Below are positions 27,952 through 37,687 of a DNA stretch of 64,000 nt, one piece after another. Within the stretch, counting starts at the first letter, position 1. The number at the start of each line of letters is the position of its first letter. The translations under genes and the position numbers were made by a program. The notes beneath the pieces are model-generated. The model was not told the origin of the DNA, ran no database searches, and saw only the letters and a list, made by a program, of their open reading frames with translations. The stretch covers positions 1 to 64,000 of the forward strand of contig CANEVH010000004.1 of the NCBI GenBank assembly GCA_947442105.1. Reading direction: 5' to 3'. The stretch comes from Comamonadaceae bacterium. GTDB taxonomy: Bacteria > Pseudomonadota > Gammaproteobacteria > Burkholderiales > Burkholderiaceae_C.

Positions 27952-28317
27952 TTAAACGACTTTGTTGTACAAAATGCCTTTGAGATCGTCGATCTTGTGG
28001 GCCATGCGCAGCACGTCTTCGGTTGGAATTTGGCGGACAACCTCACCGGTATGGATGTTGCTCACTTTGATCACAGGACCGTTGATGGCCTGGTCAAATG
28101 AAAAGCCCAGCCCGTGCTTATTGGCGGCCATTTGCTCGTTGAGCATGCTCACCGCCGATTTCAGGTTTTGCTGCGCTTTGGCCGGGTCAAATTGCAGCTC
28201 AATCGGCTTGTTTTCCATTACCTTGGGTGCGGAGCCCGCCTTGGGCTCCCATGGTTTTGCCGCGAACGCGGCCGCAGCAGGTGGGCTGCTGCTTGCACTG
28301 CTTACTTCAGAAGTCAT
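27952..28317 (-). CDS. flaG: FlaG family protein
   Basis: 121 residues from the ATG at 28315-28317, with AAGGA upstream. The N-terminus is Ser/Ala-rich and low-complexity. The conserved FlaG C-terminus reads LGFSFDQAINGPVIKVSNIH...GEVVRQIPTEDVLRMAHKID. FlaG limits filament length or affects filament assembly in several bacteria. It lies between flagellin C and fliD and has its own sigma-28 promoter. Confidence 0.9.
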   Translation of the reverse strand: MTSEVSSASSSPPAAAAFAAKPWEPKAGSAPKVMENKPIELQFDPAKAQQNLKSAVSMLNEQMAANKHGLGFSFDQAINGPVIKVSNIHTGEVVRQIPTEDVLRMAHKIDDLKGILYNKVV

Positions 28318-28404
28318 GATGTACCGTCCTTTCAAAATGCAGCTCTTTGGCATATTGCCTGGCACCGCAGGGGCGGCACCTTCAGCGAACTTGCAGTATC
28401 TGAA

Positions 28405-28431
28405 GAATCGGCAGGACGGGAAAATACTTGA
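28405..28431 (-). promoter_or_regulatory. sigma-28 promoter of flaG
   Basis: TCAAGTAT (28424-28431), 11 nt, then GCCGATTC (28405-28412) on the minus strand, close to the FliA consensus. About 80 bp before the flaG start. Confidence 0.82.
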
Positions 28432-28566
28432 GCCGGGGGCGGTCACTGCTAACTTGCATGAAGTTCTCTTGAAGGTGCGCAGCACCCCCACCTTGCAAGT
28501 TCCTCTACGCCAAAGCCGCTTCCACCGACGGACCCAGGCGCAGGGCTGCGCCGGTCTACAGCAGTT

Positions 28567-30369
28567 TTAGTTTTTGGTGTACATGGCCATCAAACCAGCG
28601 AATGTGCTGGTCAGGCCCGTTTGGGTATTGCGGGTTTGGCCCACGATGCTGTCCATGGCGGCAAACTGCTTGGTGTAGCGGGCCAGCAGCTGTGTCATGC
28701 GGTCTTCCAAGGCGGTGAGGTCGTCTTGGTATTTGCTGATGCGCGTGGTGGCGTTGCCACTTTCGGTGGCCACGGTTCCAGTGCTGCTTAGCAAGCTGAT
28801 GATGCTTTTGCTCGCATCTCCGGCTAGGCCACTGTCGGCGCTGTCGTAGGCGCTTTGGTTTTCTTGGTTGCCCGAGAGCAGGGTGACGGTGTTGGCGAAG
28901 TTGAAGTTGACCGCCACATCGAGCTTGACCGAGTTGGTGGTCAGGCGCCCTTTGCTGTTGATCTCCACGCCAATGTCTCTCAAGGCACTGAGCGTGCCCG
29001 ATGAACTCGCGGTAGACGAGTCCTGGGTGACCAGTGTGCGCAGCTCCGCGCGAAGGGTGTTCATGGTGGAGTTGCCCGCCATCGTGCCGCCATAGGTTTC
29101 TAGCGTCGATTTTGCGTTGGTCAGCTCGTCAAACAAATCCATCGCATCGTTGTAGGCGCTCACCAGTGCGCCTATCTTGGTGGTCACGGCGCTGGTGTTA
29201 TTGCTCAGCGCCACGGTGGCTGCGCTGGTGGTGGTGCCCACCAGGCTAAGACTCACACCGGGAATCGCATCACTGACGGTGTTGCTGCTGCTGGAAATTT
29301 GGATGCCGTCCACCGTCAGCGAGGCGTTGCTCGCCGACTGCAAAGTGGTGTCGAAGTTCAAGCCTGTGGCGCTGCTGGAGACTGTGAATGCGTTGTACTT
29401 GCCCGAAGCGCCGGCTACCGCAATCTTGTAGGGCGTGCTGGGGTCGCCCGTGTTGACCAACTGCGCGCTCACGTCCAGGCCGGCGTTGTTGAACGCCTCC
29501 ACGATGCCTGCTGGCGTGTCGCTTCCTGCGCTGATGCTCACGCTGGAGGTGGACGCAGACTGTATGGTCGTGTCAAAGTCGATACCGGCTGCATTGCTGC
29601 TGATGGTGAATGCATGGTCCACACCTGCGGTGCCGGTCACTACCAGTTTGTAGGGTTTGCTGGCGTCGCCGGTGTTCACGATTTCTGCGCTCAGGCCCAG
29701 GTTGGCGTTGTTGATCGCATCCCGAATGCCCGTGGGCGTGTCGCTTCCCGCTGCCACCGTAATCGCGCTGCCGCCCGAAAACGCGCTGCCCCCTAGCGTC
29801 AAGGTCATTGCGTCGCCGCCATTGATGGCCGTGTCTGCGCTTACAAAGCCCATGGTGCCCGTGCTGCTTTGGGCTATGTCAACCGACAAGCTCATGGCGC
29901 TGCCGCTGTTGATTGCCGTGGTGGATGTTGCAAACCCCACGGTGCCGGTGTTGCGCTGGGCAGTGGCCAGGCTGTGGACCAAGACCGAATGGGTGCCAGC
30001 ACTTGCGCTGGTGCCCGCAGTTGCAGTGAAAGCGCTGGTGTTGGAGTTGCTGACCGTGATGCTGGTGTAGTCGCTCTTGTCTTTGAGCGCGTCAAACGCG
30101 GTTTGCAGGTTGCTAAGCGCGTATTTCACCGCCGAGTAGCCGGACACGAGCGCTTCGTTTTTGCTGATGTTTTTGTTGATGGCGTCGGCGCGCGGTGCCC
30201 GTTCCGCTGCGATCAGGCTTGCGGCCAGCGCCTGGGTGTCGATGCCAGAACCCGCGCCCATGGCGCTCACAATTTTGGCAGCGGCCGTGGTTTTGCTTGT
30301 TGTGGACGTCGCCGCAGTCGTGCTGGTGCTTGCGGTGGATGTGCTTGCGCTGGCGATACTGGTGGTCAT
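28567..30369 (-). CDS. fliD: flagellar filament cap protein FliD (HAP2)
   Basis: 600 residues. A Ser/Thr-rich start is followed by the conserved GSGIDTQALAASLIAAERAP and the coiled D0/D1 region. The C-terminus has LTALEDRMTQLLARYTKQFA and ends SIVGQTRNTQTGLTSTFAGL. The middle contains two tandem copies of about 75 residues (AGSDTPTGIRDAINNANLGL... and AGSDTPAGIVEAFNNAGLDV...), which explains its above-average length. FliD caps the filament and helps flagellin fold. It has a sigma-28 promoter. Confidence 0.95.
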   Translation of the reverse strand: MTTSIASASTSTASTSTTAATSTTSKTTAAAKIVSAMGAGSGIDTQALAASLIAAERAPRADAINKNISKNEALVSGYSAVKYALSNLQTAFDALKDKSDYTSITVSNSNTSAFTATAGTSASAGTHSVLVHSLATAQRNTGTVGFATSTTAINSGSAMSLSVDIAQSSTGTMGFVSADTAINGGDAMTLTLGGSAFSGGSAITVAAGSDTPTGIRDAINNANLGLSAEIVNTGDASKPYKLVVTGTAGVDHAFTISSNAAGIDFDTTIQSASTSSVSISAGSDTPAGIVEAFNNAGLDVSAQLVNTGDPSTPYKIAVAGASGKYNAFTVSSSATGLNFDTTLQSASNASLTVDGIQISSSSNTVSDAIPGVSLSLVGTTTSAATVALSNNTSAVTTKIGALVSAYNDAMDLFDELTNAKSTLETYGGTMAGNSTMNTLRAELRTLVTQDSSTASSSGTLSALRDIGVEINSKGRLTTNSVKLDVAVNFNFANTVTLLSGNQENQSAYDSADSGLAGDASKSIISLLSSTGTVATESGNATTRISKYQDDLTALEDRMTQLLARYTKQFAAMDSIVGQTRNTQTGLTSTFAGLMAMYTKN

Positions 30370-30395
30370 GGTGTTTATTTACTTGTATCAACCCT

Positions 30396-30422
30396 GTATC
30401 GGCACGGGCCGGGAAAACTCAA
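30396..30422 (-). promoter_or_regulatory. sigma-28 promoter of fliD
   Basis: TTGAGTTT (30415-30422), 11 nt, GCCGATAC (30396-30403) on the minus strand. It lies in the 58-bp gap between flgL and fliD, about 25 bp before the fliD ATG, so the leader is very short. Confidence 0.75.
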
Positions 30423-30427
30423 ACCTC

Positions 30428-31351
30428 TTACTTGAGGTAGGCAAACAAGGACATTTGCGACACCTTGGCAAAGCTGGCCTGCGCGGCTTCTAGCGACAGC
30501 AGTTGCTTTTGCATCTTGGTGATGGCGCTGGGCATGTCCAGGTCTTCCACGCCCGAGAGCGCCGATTTCAGCGAGAGCTTGGTTTCATCCAAAGCAGCGC
30601 CTTGCTGCTCAATGGCTTTCATGTCGGTGCCGCCATTGGCTTGGGCGAGCACCACCCCTTGGTGCAGCGCGGACATCTCGTTGAGCCCGCGCTGCATCAC
30701 CGTCCCATTGCCGGATTTGACGCCGGTAATCAGCTCGTCAATGGCGGTGAAAAATCCGGTGCCGGTAGACACGCCGTCGGCGCCACTGCGCACCACGCTG
30801 ACAAAAGCCTGTGTGCCTGGGCGGTTGATGGACAGCTTTCGGTGGTCGCCCACAGCCACCTGCATTTGGGTTTGGTCGCCTTGGTAGCTGACGGCGCCGG
30901 TTGAATCGGTGGTAAATGCTGGCGAGTGCAGCCGACTGCCAGAAAAAATATAGCTGCCAGAGCTGTCCGTGCTGTTGGCCAGGCTCATTAACTGGTCGCG
31001 CAAGCCCTGCATTTCTGTGGCGATTACTGTGCGGGTGGACGCACCATTGCTGCCATTGTTGGCCTGTATGGTCAGCTCTTTCATCCGTATCAGAATGTCG
31101 CCGGCGTTCGAAAGCGTAGTGCTTTCCGTGTCCAGGCGTGCTTGCGCAGCGTCCAGCGTGGCCTGGTAGCTGTCTTGCTTGCCTATCATCGATTTCAGGC
31201 GGGTGATGGTGGACGCCTGGTCCGGCGCGTCGCTGGGGTTGAGCACCTGTTTTTGCGCCGAGATTTGGGCTTGGGACTTGGCCAGATCGTTTTGGATATT
31301 GCTCATCTGCACGCTGGCGCGGTCAAACAGCAAACTGGTAGATACCTGCAT
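30428..31351 (-). CDS. flgL: hook-filament junction protein FlgL (HAP3)
   Basis: 307 residues. The N-terminal flagellin-like helix is MQVSTSLLFDRASVQMSNIQ, with LNPSDAPDQASTITRLKSM. The C-terminus contains LKSALSGVEDLDMPSAITKM and AQASFAKVSQMSLFAYLK. FlgL joins FlgK to the filament. It follows flgK by 15 bp as the last gene of the flgB-L operon. Confidence 0.95.
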   Translation of the reverse strand: MQVSTSLLFDRASVQMSNIQNDLAKSQAQISAQKQVLNPSDAPDQASTITRLKSMIGKQDSYQATLDAAQARLDTESTTLSNAGDILIRMKELTIQANNGSNGASTRTVIATEMQGLRDQLMSLANSTDSSGSYIFSGSRLHSPAFTTDSTGAVSYQGDQTQMQVAVGDHRKLSINRPGTQAFVSVVRSGADGVSTGTGFFTAIDELITGVKSGNGTVMQRGLNEMSALHQGVVLAQANGGTDMKAIEQQGAALDETKLSLKSALSGVEDLDMPSAITKMQKQLLSLEAAQASFAKVSQMSLFAYLK

Positions 31352-31366
31352 GGAAGGGCCTCGGGT

Positions 31367-34300
31367 TTATCGTATTTGCAGCACGCTGTCGAACAATTGG
31401 CTTGCCACTTGCATGGCCTTGGCCGCTGCTTGGTAGGCCTGCTGGTAGCGAATCAAGTCGCCCGCTTCCTTGTCCAGGCTCACCCCGGAGATCTGGTCGC
31501 GCGAACTCACTGCCTGGTCGTGCACCACCGTCAATGCCGTTTGCGAGAGGGTGGCTTGGCGGGCGATGTTGCCCATTTCATTGACCTGGTCGATATAGGC
31601 GCCTGAGAGGGTTTTGCTGCCAAGCACGGGCTTGGTTTCCAGCGCGTTCATCGCCAAGATGTTCTCGTTGTTGCCAATGCCGTCCGAATTGCCGTCTAAG
31701 CGGAACTGGTCGCCCTGGCGGGGTGGCGAGATGAAGGAGAGCTGCAAGCCCTGGTAACTGATGGCCGGATCGAGCTGCGTGGCCACCAACTCACGCTCGG
31801 CCAGCACCGTGTGGGTCGCCACGTCGGTGATGCGGTAGCGCGTGTTGGAGAGGAACTGCACATTCATGGGGTTGGCCCGCAGCGCTTGCTTGGCGTCGGT
31901 CGGTGCGCCCGCGTAGCTGGCGGACACCGTTGCCGCACCGGCCCCGGTGACAAACACCAGCAAGTCGTCTTTGGCCGCGCCCGCGATGAACGCGCCGCTG
32001 CGAAAGCCCAGTTGCGCCAAGTCGCTAGGCCCCCCCGCGCTGCCAAAGCCCAGTTGAACTGGCTTGCGTACCTCGGCGCCACTGGCATCGGTCAAAGGCT
32101 GCGTCAGGCTCACCTGGCCCCGGTAGCTGCCGCGCGCAAGCCCCAGGGCGTTGGCCGAGTCCGAGCCCTGCAAGTTCTGGATGCTGATGTCCTGCCCCTC
32201 GTAGCCCGCGCCGTTGGTGATGATTAACTCACCTGTGGTCGCCATCTTGGCCATGAACGTGCCGTCTGAACTGTTGTTGATGGCGCTCACCAGCGCCTGC
32301 TGTGCGTCAGCAGAACTGGCCTGCGCGCCCACCCCGGTCAGGTCAATACCCACACCGTTGATGCGCAAGCTCGACACGCCATCGAGCTTGAGCTGCGCCG
32401 CTGGCACGGTGACCAGGTTGGCGGCGCTTGCGCTCACGCCGGTTTGGCCAGATACGGTGTTGATCCAGTCCGCTACCGCTTGGGCGTCTGCCACCGGGCC
32501 GGGCAGGGCGCCAAGTGCCACGCCGTTCACGGTGATGGTGTTGGCCTCTATGCCTTGGGGCAGGGCTTGGATGCTCTTGCCTTGCAACACGGGCGCTTGG
32601 GCTTTGCTGCCGGTGACATGGCCGTTGTCGTCATACACCGCCTGCATCAGCACCTGCGCCTGGGCGCCGTAAAACACGGTCATGCCTTTGTAGTTCAGGC
32701 TCTCACCCGCACCAAACTGCATGCCTGCGCTGCTTGATGCAGCAAGCATTGCCGCGCCAGCGCGCTCAGTTGCAGAAGCGGCACTAGTCACCAGCAGTGT
32801 GCCGGCGTTGTTGGGGTCTAGCGCCAAGTCGGTAATGCCTGCGGCGATGGCTGCGGCCCCGCCCAAAATGGCGGCTTTGTTGGCAACCAGCAAGGCTGCC
32901 GTGCTGGCCGGTGTATTGCCCGAAGCGCTGCCTGCCAGCGCCACGCCCAGAAAGCTCTGGGCACCGGTGGCAGTGCCGGTGATCTTGACAGACTGCTGCA
33001 CCGTGCTGCGGTTGAGGTAGGCGTCGCTGTAGGTAGCGCCTGCGGCAAAGCCGTTGGCTGTGCTGATGATGGACGCCTGCGCCGCACTGTCGCCGGCCAG
33101 GGAGTGCCCTAGCAGTTGGCGGCCGTCGCGGGTGAGTATTTGCAGTTCTTGCCCTGCTTGCAGGGTGTCGAGGTACATCGCCACGTCTTGCATGCCTTGG
33201 GGAATGGTCGCGACGGCGGCCACGCCCGCGCCGCTGGGCACGGTAATGGTTTTGGCCGCGCTGGGGTGGTCGTTGTTGACCAGCACCGAAGACAGGGGCG
33301 CCGGGCCGCCAGGGCTTGCGCTGCTGTCAAAAGCCAGGCTCGCTTTGCCAGCGCCTACGTTGTTGGGGTTTTCGCTCACCCGGAACTGGGCCGCAGCGGC
33401 CACCAGCAGCGGGTCGCTGAATGCCACTTGGATGCCTGCGGCGGCATCCAGGGCCTTGGGGTCAAAGCCAAACAAGGCCTGGCCGGTGTGGCCGTAGCCA
33501 TCAATGCCTTGGGTGTGGATGGTATTGGCCTGGCTTGCAAACGTGCTTGCCAGATTATTCAGCGCGCTTTTCGATGCGCCTAGCACCTGGTCGTTAAAGG
33601 CCATCAGGCCTGCTACCGTTCCGCTGCTCACGGAGGTAAGCGCCTGGGGCTTTCCATAGGGGTCCAGCACCAGCGTGGCTTTGTCGGGCGTGGCCGCATC
33701 GCGTTGCACGCCGATGGGAATGCTTTTGGCGCCGCTGACCACCACGTCTTGCGTAGCGGACGATCCCAGGCTCACCGAGACTTGTCCGTTGGTGCTGAAG
33801 GTGGTGTTGATCCGTGCAAGGCCCGAGAGTTTTCTGAGCAGCAAGTCGCGCTGGTCCAGCAAGTCTGCCGGTTGCCTGGCTTCGGTGAGCTGCTTGGTGA
33901 GTTGGCTGTTGACCACGCCAATTTGCTGGGTCAGCGTGTTCATCTGGGTCACCGTGCTGTCCAGCGCGTTGTTGGTTTCGTTCTGTATCAAATCCAATTG
34001 CTCAGACAGCTGGCCAAAGCGCTGCGCCACGCCTTGTGCGTCCCGCACAAAACTGCTGCGAAGCACGGTGGATGCGGTATCGGTCGACAGCGCGCGCGCC
34101 GAGGTAAAAAACTGGTCAAGCGCGGTATTCAAGCCCAAGGTGGGGCCGCCCATCACGTCCACCACGCGGTTGGCATAGCTCACCATGGGCCCCTGGGCTG
34201 CCAGGTCACTGGTGGTGTTGCGCAAATTGGACTCGACAAAGGCGTCGTACTGGCGCTTGACAGTGCCAACGATCACGCCAGAGCCTAAAAAGAAGTTGCC

Positions 34301-34447
34301 AGCCGGCGTGACCGGCAGTGCGGTGAGTGTGGCGTCTTGCCTGGAGTAGCCATCGGTGGCAACGTTGGCAATATTGTTGCTAACCGTCGCCAAGGCATTT
34401 TGGTAGGCCATGACCGCATTACCTGCAATGCCTGCGATATCGCTCAT
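31367..34447 (-). CDS. flgK: hook-filament junction protein FlgK (HAP1), unusually long
   Basis: 1026 residues against about 550-650 usual. N-terminus IAGNAVMAYQNALATVSNNI and YSRQDATL; D1 helices with FTSARALSTDTASTVLRS; C-terminal AYIDQVNEMGNIARQATLSQ and GDLIRYQQAYQAAAKAMQVA. The extra length is a large Ala/Gly/Val-rich central insertion exposed on the cell exterior. The start overlaps the flgJ stop by 4 bp (ATGA). FlgK links hook to filament. Confidence 0.95.
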   Translation of the reverse strand: MSDIAGIAGNAVMAYQNALATVSNNIANVATDGYSRQDATLTALPVTPAGNFFLGSGVIVGTVKRQYDAFVESNLRNTTSDLAAQGPMVSYANRVVDVMGGPTLGLNTALDQFFTSARALSTDTASTVLRSSFVRDAQGVAQRFGQLSEQLDLIQNETNNALDSTVTQMNTLTQQIGVVNSQLTKQLTEARQPADLLDQRDLLLRKLSGLARINTTFSTNGQVSVSLGSSATQDVVVSGAKSIPIGVQRDAATPDKATLVLDPYGKPQALTSVSSGTVAGLMAFNDQVLGASKSALNNLASTFASQANTIHTQGIDGYGHTGQALFGFDPKALDAAAGIQVAFSDPLLVAAAAQFRVSENPNNVGAGKASLAFDSSASPGGPAPLSSVLVNNDHPSAAKTITVPSGAGVAAVATIPQGMQDVAMYLDTLQAGQELQILTRDGRQLLGHSLAGDSAAQASIISTANGFAAGATYSDAYLNRSTVQQSVKITGTATGAQSFLGVALAGSASGNTPASTAALLVANKAAILGGAAAIAAGITDLALDPNNAGTLLVTSAASATERAGAAMLAASSSAGMQFGAGESLNYKGMTVFYGAQAQVLMQAVYDDNGHVTGSKAQAPVLQGKSIQALPQGIEANTITVNGVALGALPGPVADAQAVADWINTVSGQTGVSASAANLVTVPAAQLKLDGVSSLRINGVGIDLTGVGAQASSADAQQALVSAINNSSDGTFMAKMATTGELIITNGAGYEGQDISIQNLQGSDSANALGLARGSYRGQVSLTQPLTDASGAEVRKPVQLGFGSAGGPSDLAQLGFRSGAFIAGAAKDDLLVFVTGAGAATVSASYAGAPTDAKQALRANPMNVQFLSNTRYRITDVATHTVLAERELVATQLDPAISYQGLQLSFISPPRQGDQFRLDGNSDGIGNNENILAMNALETKPVLGSKTLSGAYIDQVNEMGNIARQATLSQTALTVVHDQAVSSRDQISGVSLDKEAGDLIRYQQAYQAAAKAMQVASQLFDSVLQIR

Positions 34448-34983
34448 GGCTTATTCCCTTGGTTGTCACTGGGGCTGCTTTGCAGCGGCGCGACGCTTTG
34501 CGTGAGCGCCATCGGGCCACCTGTGCGCGGCAAGGGCGCCAGCGCGGGCTGCTTTGCGTGCAGGGGCAGGGCCTGCGCAGGCGGCGCTAGTAGCGACATG
34601 CCTTTGCTGCTGCGCGCCTCCAACAGGGCGGCGGTGCTCACGGGCGGCGCGCTGGTATCCGGCATGTGCTTAACGAGCAAGTCGGCCAGCCCCAAGGTGT
34701 TGCGCTTGGCCATGGACACCGAAACTTCTTTGTCAAACATAGCCTCAAAAGTGTCTTTGCCCGCCGACTCGACCAAATCGCTTTTGGGCGAGGCGTCGCG
34801 CATGGACTTCATCATCATCTGCAAAAACATGGCCTCAAACTGCTGCGCGGTCTCGCGCGTGGCGGCTTTGGCATCGGTGCGCGCCTGCCCTTTGAGCTTG
34901 CCCAAGCCGCCAAAGTCAAGGTAAGAGCCGGTGACGTCGGTGCCGCTGGCAGCAGCGGGGAGCGCGTTGGAAAGCGTGTCCAT
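34444..34983 (-). CDS. flgJ: rod-binding protein FlgJ, N-terminal domain only
   Basis: 179 residues. The rod-binding (Rod-binding/FlgJ-N) domain is clear: ETAQQFEAMFLQMMMKSMRD and GKDTFEAMFDKEVSVSMAKR. The C-terminal peptidoglycan-hydrolase domain found in most beta/gammaproteobacterial FlgJ (300-plus residues) is absent, replaced by a Pro/Ala-rich tail. A separate transglycosylase gene at 43112-44338 may supply that activity. Overlaps flgK by 4 bp. Confidence 0.93.
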   Translation of the reverse strand: MDTLSNALPAAASGTDVTGSYLDFGGLGKLKGQARTDAKAATRETAQQFEAMFLQMMMKSMRDASPKSDLVESAGKDTFEAMFDKEVSVSMAKRNTLGLADLLVKHMPDTSAPPVSTAALLEARSSKGMSLLAPPAQALPLHAKQPALAPLPRTGGPMALTQSVAPLQSSPSDNQGNKP

Positions 34984-34991
34984 AGCGCGGC

Positions 34992-36131
34992 TTAAATGAC
35001 CAGCAACTCGGCGCGCAAGCTGCCCGAGCTTTTCAGGGCTTCCAGAATCGCGATCAGCGCCGAAGGCGTTGCGCCCACTTGGTTGACCGCGTCCACAATT
35101 TGCTTCAGGTCCACGCCCGGCTGGAACAAAAACATGGGCTTGTTGGGTTCGCTGATTTTGATGTCGGCGTTTTGCACTTCTTTGGTCGTGCCGTTAGAAA
35201 ACATGCCGGGCTGCGACACCTCGTTGGTCATCGCCACCGAAACACTGATGGTGCCGTGGCTTACTGCGGCGGCAGACACGCGCACGTTGCGGCTAATGAC
35301 CACCGTGCCCGTGCGCGCGTTGACGACAATGCGCGCCGGGGGCTCGCCCGGCTGCACCTCGATGTTCTCGATCATGCTCATGAACGACACCCGCTGGCTG
35401 CTGTCCATGGGCGCGCGGACCACTATGGACACGCTGTCGAGCGCGCTGGCCACGTCGCCGCCAAACTTGGCGTTAATGGCCTGGATGATGCTTGACGCGG
35501 TGGTGAAGTCACCCTCGCGCAGGTTCAAAAGCACGTTGTCGGCTTTGTCAAAAGAGTTGTCGACCGCTTTTTCCACGGTAGCGCCGCCGGGAATGCGCGC
35601 TGCGGTGGTGACGCCGGAGGACACCTTGGAGCCCGCCGCCGAGGCGTCCACGCCGGTGGCGGTGAGCGCGCCTTGCGCCAATGCATAAATTTGCCCGTCC
35701 ACGCCGCGCAAGCTGGTCAAAAGCAAGCTGCCACCGCGCAAATTGGTGGCCTTGCCAATGGCCGACACATTGATGTCAATGCGCTGCCCCGGCTTGGACA
35801 TGCCGGGCAGGTCGGCGGTAACCATCACGGCCGCCACGTTTTTGAGGTCAATTTTGCCGGTGCCGCTGGCGCTGCTCTCGAAATCGCTCAGCGGGTTTTC
35901 CTGGTTCACGCCCATGCGGTTGAGCAGGGTTTTCATGCTCTGGGTGGTAAACGACAAATCCGAGCCGTCGCCCGTGCCTTGCAAGCCCACCACCAGGCCG
36001 TAGCCAATGAGCTGGTTGCCCCGCATCGCGGCCATGGTGGTCAGGTCTTTGATGCGGTCGGCATGCGCAGCGCCCAAGGGCAAGGCCCAGAGCAAAGCCA
36101 GCAAGGGCAGGGAGCGAAGAAATGGGGTCAT
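34992..36131 (-). CDS. flgI: flagellar P-ring protein FlgI
   Basis: 379 residues with a signal peptide (LPLLALLWALPLGAAHA). Conserved RIKDLTTMAAMRGNQLIGYG, GTGDGSDLSFTTQSMKTLLN, VVMVTADLPGMSKPGQRID-type motif and ARIVVNARTGTVVISRNVRV. It forms the periplasmic P ring of the basal body. It lies between flgH and flgJ with 8-18 bp gaps. Confidence 0.97.
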   Translation of the reverse strand: MTPFLRSLPLLALLWALPLGAAHADRIKDLTTMAAMRGNQLIGYGLVVGLQGTGDGSDLSFTTQSMKTLLNRMGVNQENPLSDFESSASGTGKIDLKNVAAVMVTADLPGMSKPGQRIDINVSAIGKATNLRGGSLLLTSLRGVDGQIYALAQGALTATGVDASAAGSKVSSGVTTAARIPGGATVEKAVDNSFDKADNVLLNLREGDFTTASSIIQAINAKFGGDVASALDSVSIVVRAPMDSSQRVSFMSMIENIEVQPGEPPARIVVNARTGTVVISRNVRVSAAAVSHGTISVSVAMTNEVSQPGMFSNGTTKEVQNADIKISEPNKPMFLFQPGVDLKQIVDAVNQVGATPSALIAILEALKSSGSLRAELLVI

Positions 36132-36149
36132 GGCAGCGCGCTTTCAGCC

Positions 36150-36806
36150 TTAGAAAGGCCAGAACTTCAACAAGCCACTGGTGGCCCAGCCGGCACGGCT
36201 GGCCGCCGCCATGTCGCCCGTGCCACGGTAGGTAATTTGTGCATTGGCCAGGCGGCGCGACTGCACCGTGCTGTTGGGCGCAATGTCGTCGGGGCGCACC
36301 ACGCCGGCCACCTGAATGATTTCAGCGCCTTCGGTGAGCGCCAGTTGCTTTTCGCCGCGCAGCACCAGGTTGCCATTGGCCATGACTTCTACCACCGACA
36401 CCGCAATCGACCCGGTGAGCGTGGCGGTCTGGTCGGCAGTGCCGCTGCCTTCGTTTTTGATAGTGCCGCCCAGCAAATTGGCAGCGGGCAGCAAGCCGCC
36501 GCCCATGCCTTCAGGCACCACATCGTTGCTCGATGTGCGCTTGACCACGCCGCTTTGGGTGCGACCGGCCTGGGTGGATTCGTTGAGCAAGACGGTAATC
36601 ACATCGCCCACCTGAAACGAGCGGCCCCGGCCGAAAAAGGACTCGCTTTGCGGCCCGTTGAAAATTGCACCCGTGGCCATGGGCGGGGCGGCCTGCGCCA
36701 CCGGGTAGACCGGACGAAAGCCTTCGGAATGGGCCAGCGGCGCGCGCGGCAGCACCGAGCAGGCGCACAGCGCAAGCGTCGCCACAGCGGTAAATAGGTG
36801 TTTCAT
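36150..36806 (-). CDS. flgH: flagellar L-ring lipoprotein FlgH
   Basis: 218 residues with a lipoprotein signal (TLALCACSVLP, lipobox Cys). NGPQSESFFGRGRSFQVGDV, TVLLNESTQAGRTQ and GEKQLALTEGAEIIQVAGVV are hallmark FlgH motifs. It forms the outer-membrane L ring. It follows flgG by 12 bp in the operon. Confidence 0.97.
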   Translation of the reverse strand: MKHLFTAVATLALCACSVLPRAPLAHSEGFRPVYPVAQAAPPMATGAIFNGPQSESFFGRGRSFQVGDVITVLLNESTQAGRTQSGVVKRTSSNDVVPEGMGGGLLPAANLLGGTIKNEGSGTADQTATLTGSIAVSVVEVMANGNLVLRGEKQLALTEGAEIIQVAGVVRPDDIAPNSTVQSRRLANAQITYRGTGDMAAASRAGWATSGLLKFWPF

Positions 36807-36818
36807 GCGGCTTGCCTG

Positions 36819-37604
36819 TTACATGTTTTGGTTGATGTACTTCAGCATGCCGTCGACCGCAGAGATGGCCTTGGAGTTGATCTCGTAGGCGCGCTGGGTT
36901 TCGATCATGTTGACCATTTCTTCCACCACATTGACGTTGGACGCCTCCAGCGTGCCCTGCATCAAGGTGCCGGCGCCCGCAGTGCCGGGGGCGACGACCT
37001 GGGGCACGCCGCTGGCCGGGGTTTGCAGCATCAGGTTCTGGCCGGCAGATTGCAGGCCTGCGGGGTTGAGAAAGCGTGCAATCTGTATTTGGCCCAGCAC
37101 TTGCTGGCCCGCGCCGCCTTGCAACTCCACGGAAACAGTGCCGTCGCGGCCAATGGTGACGCTCGCAGCGGTGGCGGGAATGGCGATAGCAGGCTGCAGC
37201 GGAGCGCCGTTGGAGGTGACCAGCTGTCCGGTCGCCGACACTTTGAAGTTGCCGTCGCGGGTGTAGGCGGTGGTGCCGTCGGCCTGCAAGATTTGGAAGT
37301 GGCCATCGCCCGCAATCGCCAGGTCCAAGGGGTTTTGGCTGTTGACCATATTGCCCTGGGCATGGAGTTTTTCTGTGGCCACCACGCGCACGCCGGTGCC
37401 CAACATCAGGCCGGTGGGGGCTTGGGTGTTGGCGCCGGTTTGTCCACCGGCTTGGCGCACGTTTTGGTACAGCAGGTCTTCAAACACCGCGCGGTCGCGC
37501 TTGAAGCCCGTGGTGTTCACGTTGGCCAAGTTGTTGGAGATCACGTTCATGCGCGTTTGCTGCGCGTCCAGGCCGGTTTTGGCCACCCACATTGATGCGT
37601 CCAT
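36819..37604 (-). CDS. flgG: distal rod protein FlgG
   Basis: 261 residues, the standard length. MWVAKTGLDAQQTRMNVISN, LANVNTTGFKRDRAVFEDLL, and the C-terminal SNVNVVEEMVNMIETQRAYE with SAVDGMLKYINQNM identify the distal rod subunit. 83 bp separate it from flgF. Confidence 0.97.
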   Translation of the reverse strand: MDASMWVAKTGLDAQQTRMNVISNNLANVNTTGFKRDRAVFEDLLYQNVRQAGGQTGANTQAPTGLMLGTGVRVVATEKLHAQGNMVNSQNPLDLAIAGDGHFQILQADGTTAYTRDGNFKVSATGQLVTSNGAPLQPAIAIPATAASVTIGRDGTVSVELQGGAGQQVLGQIQIARFLNPAGLQSAGQNLMLQTPASGVPQVVAPGTAGAGTLMQGTLEASNVNVVEEMVNMIETQRAYEINSKAISAVDGMLKYINQNM

Positions 37605-37687
37605 TGACTGCTCCAGGGAATGTTGAAGTTAGGGTACTAGCAGGTACCAGTAGGCTCTAGTAGCAAGGCGCGTGCCGGGGAAAACCG

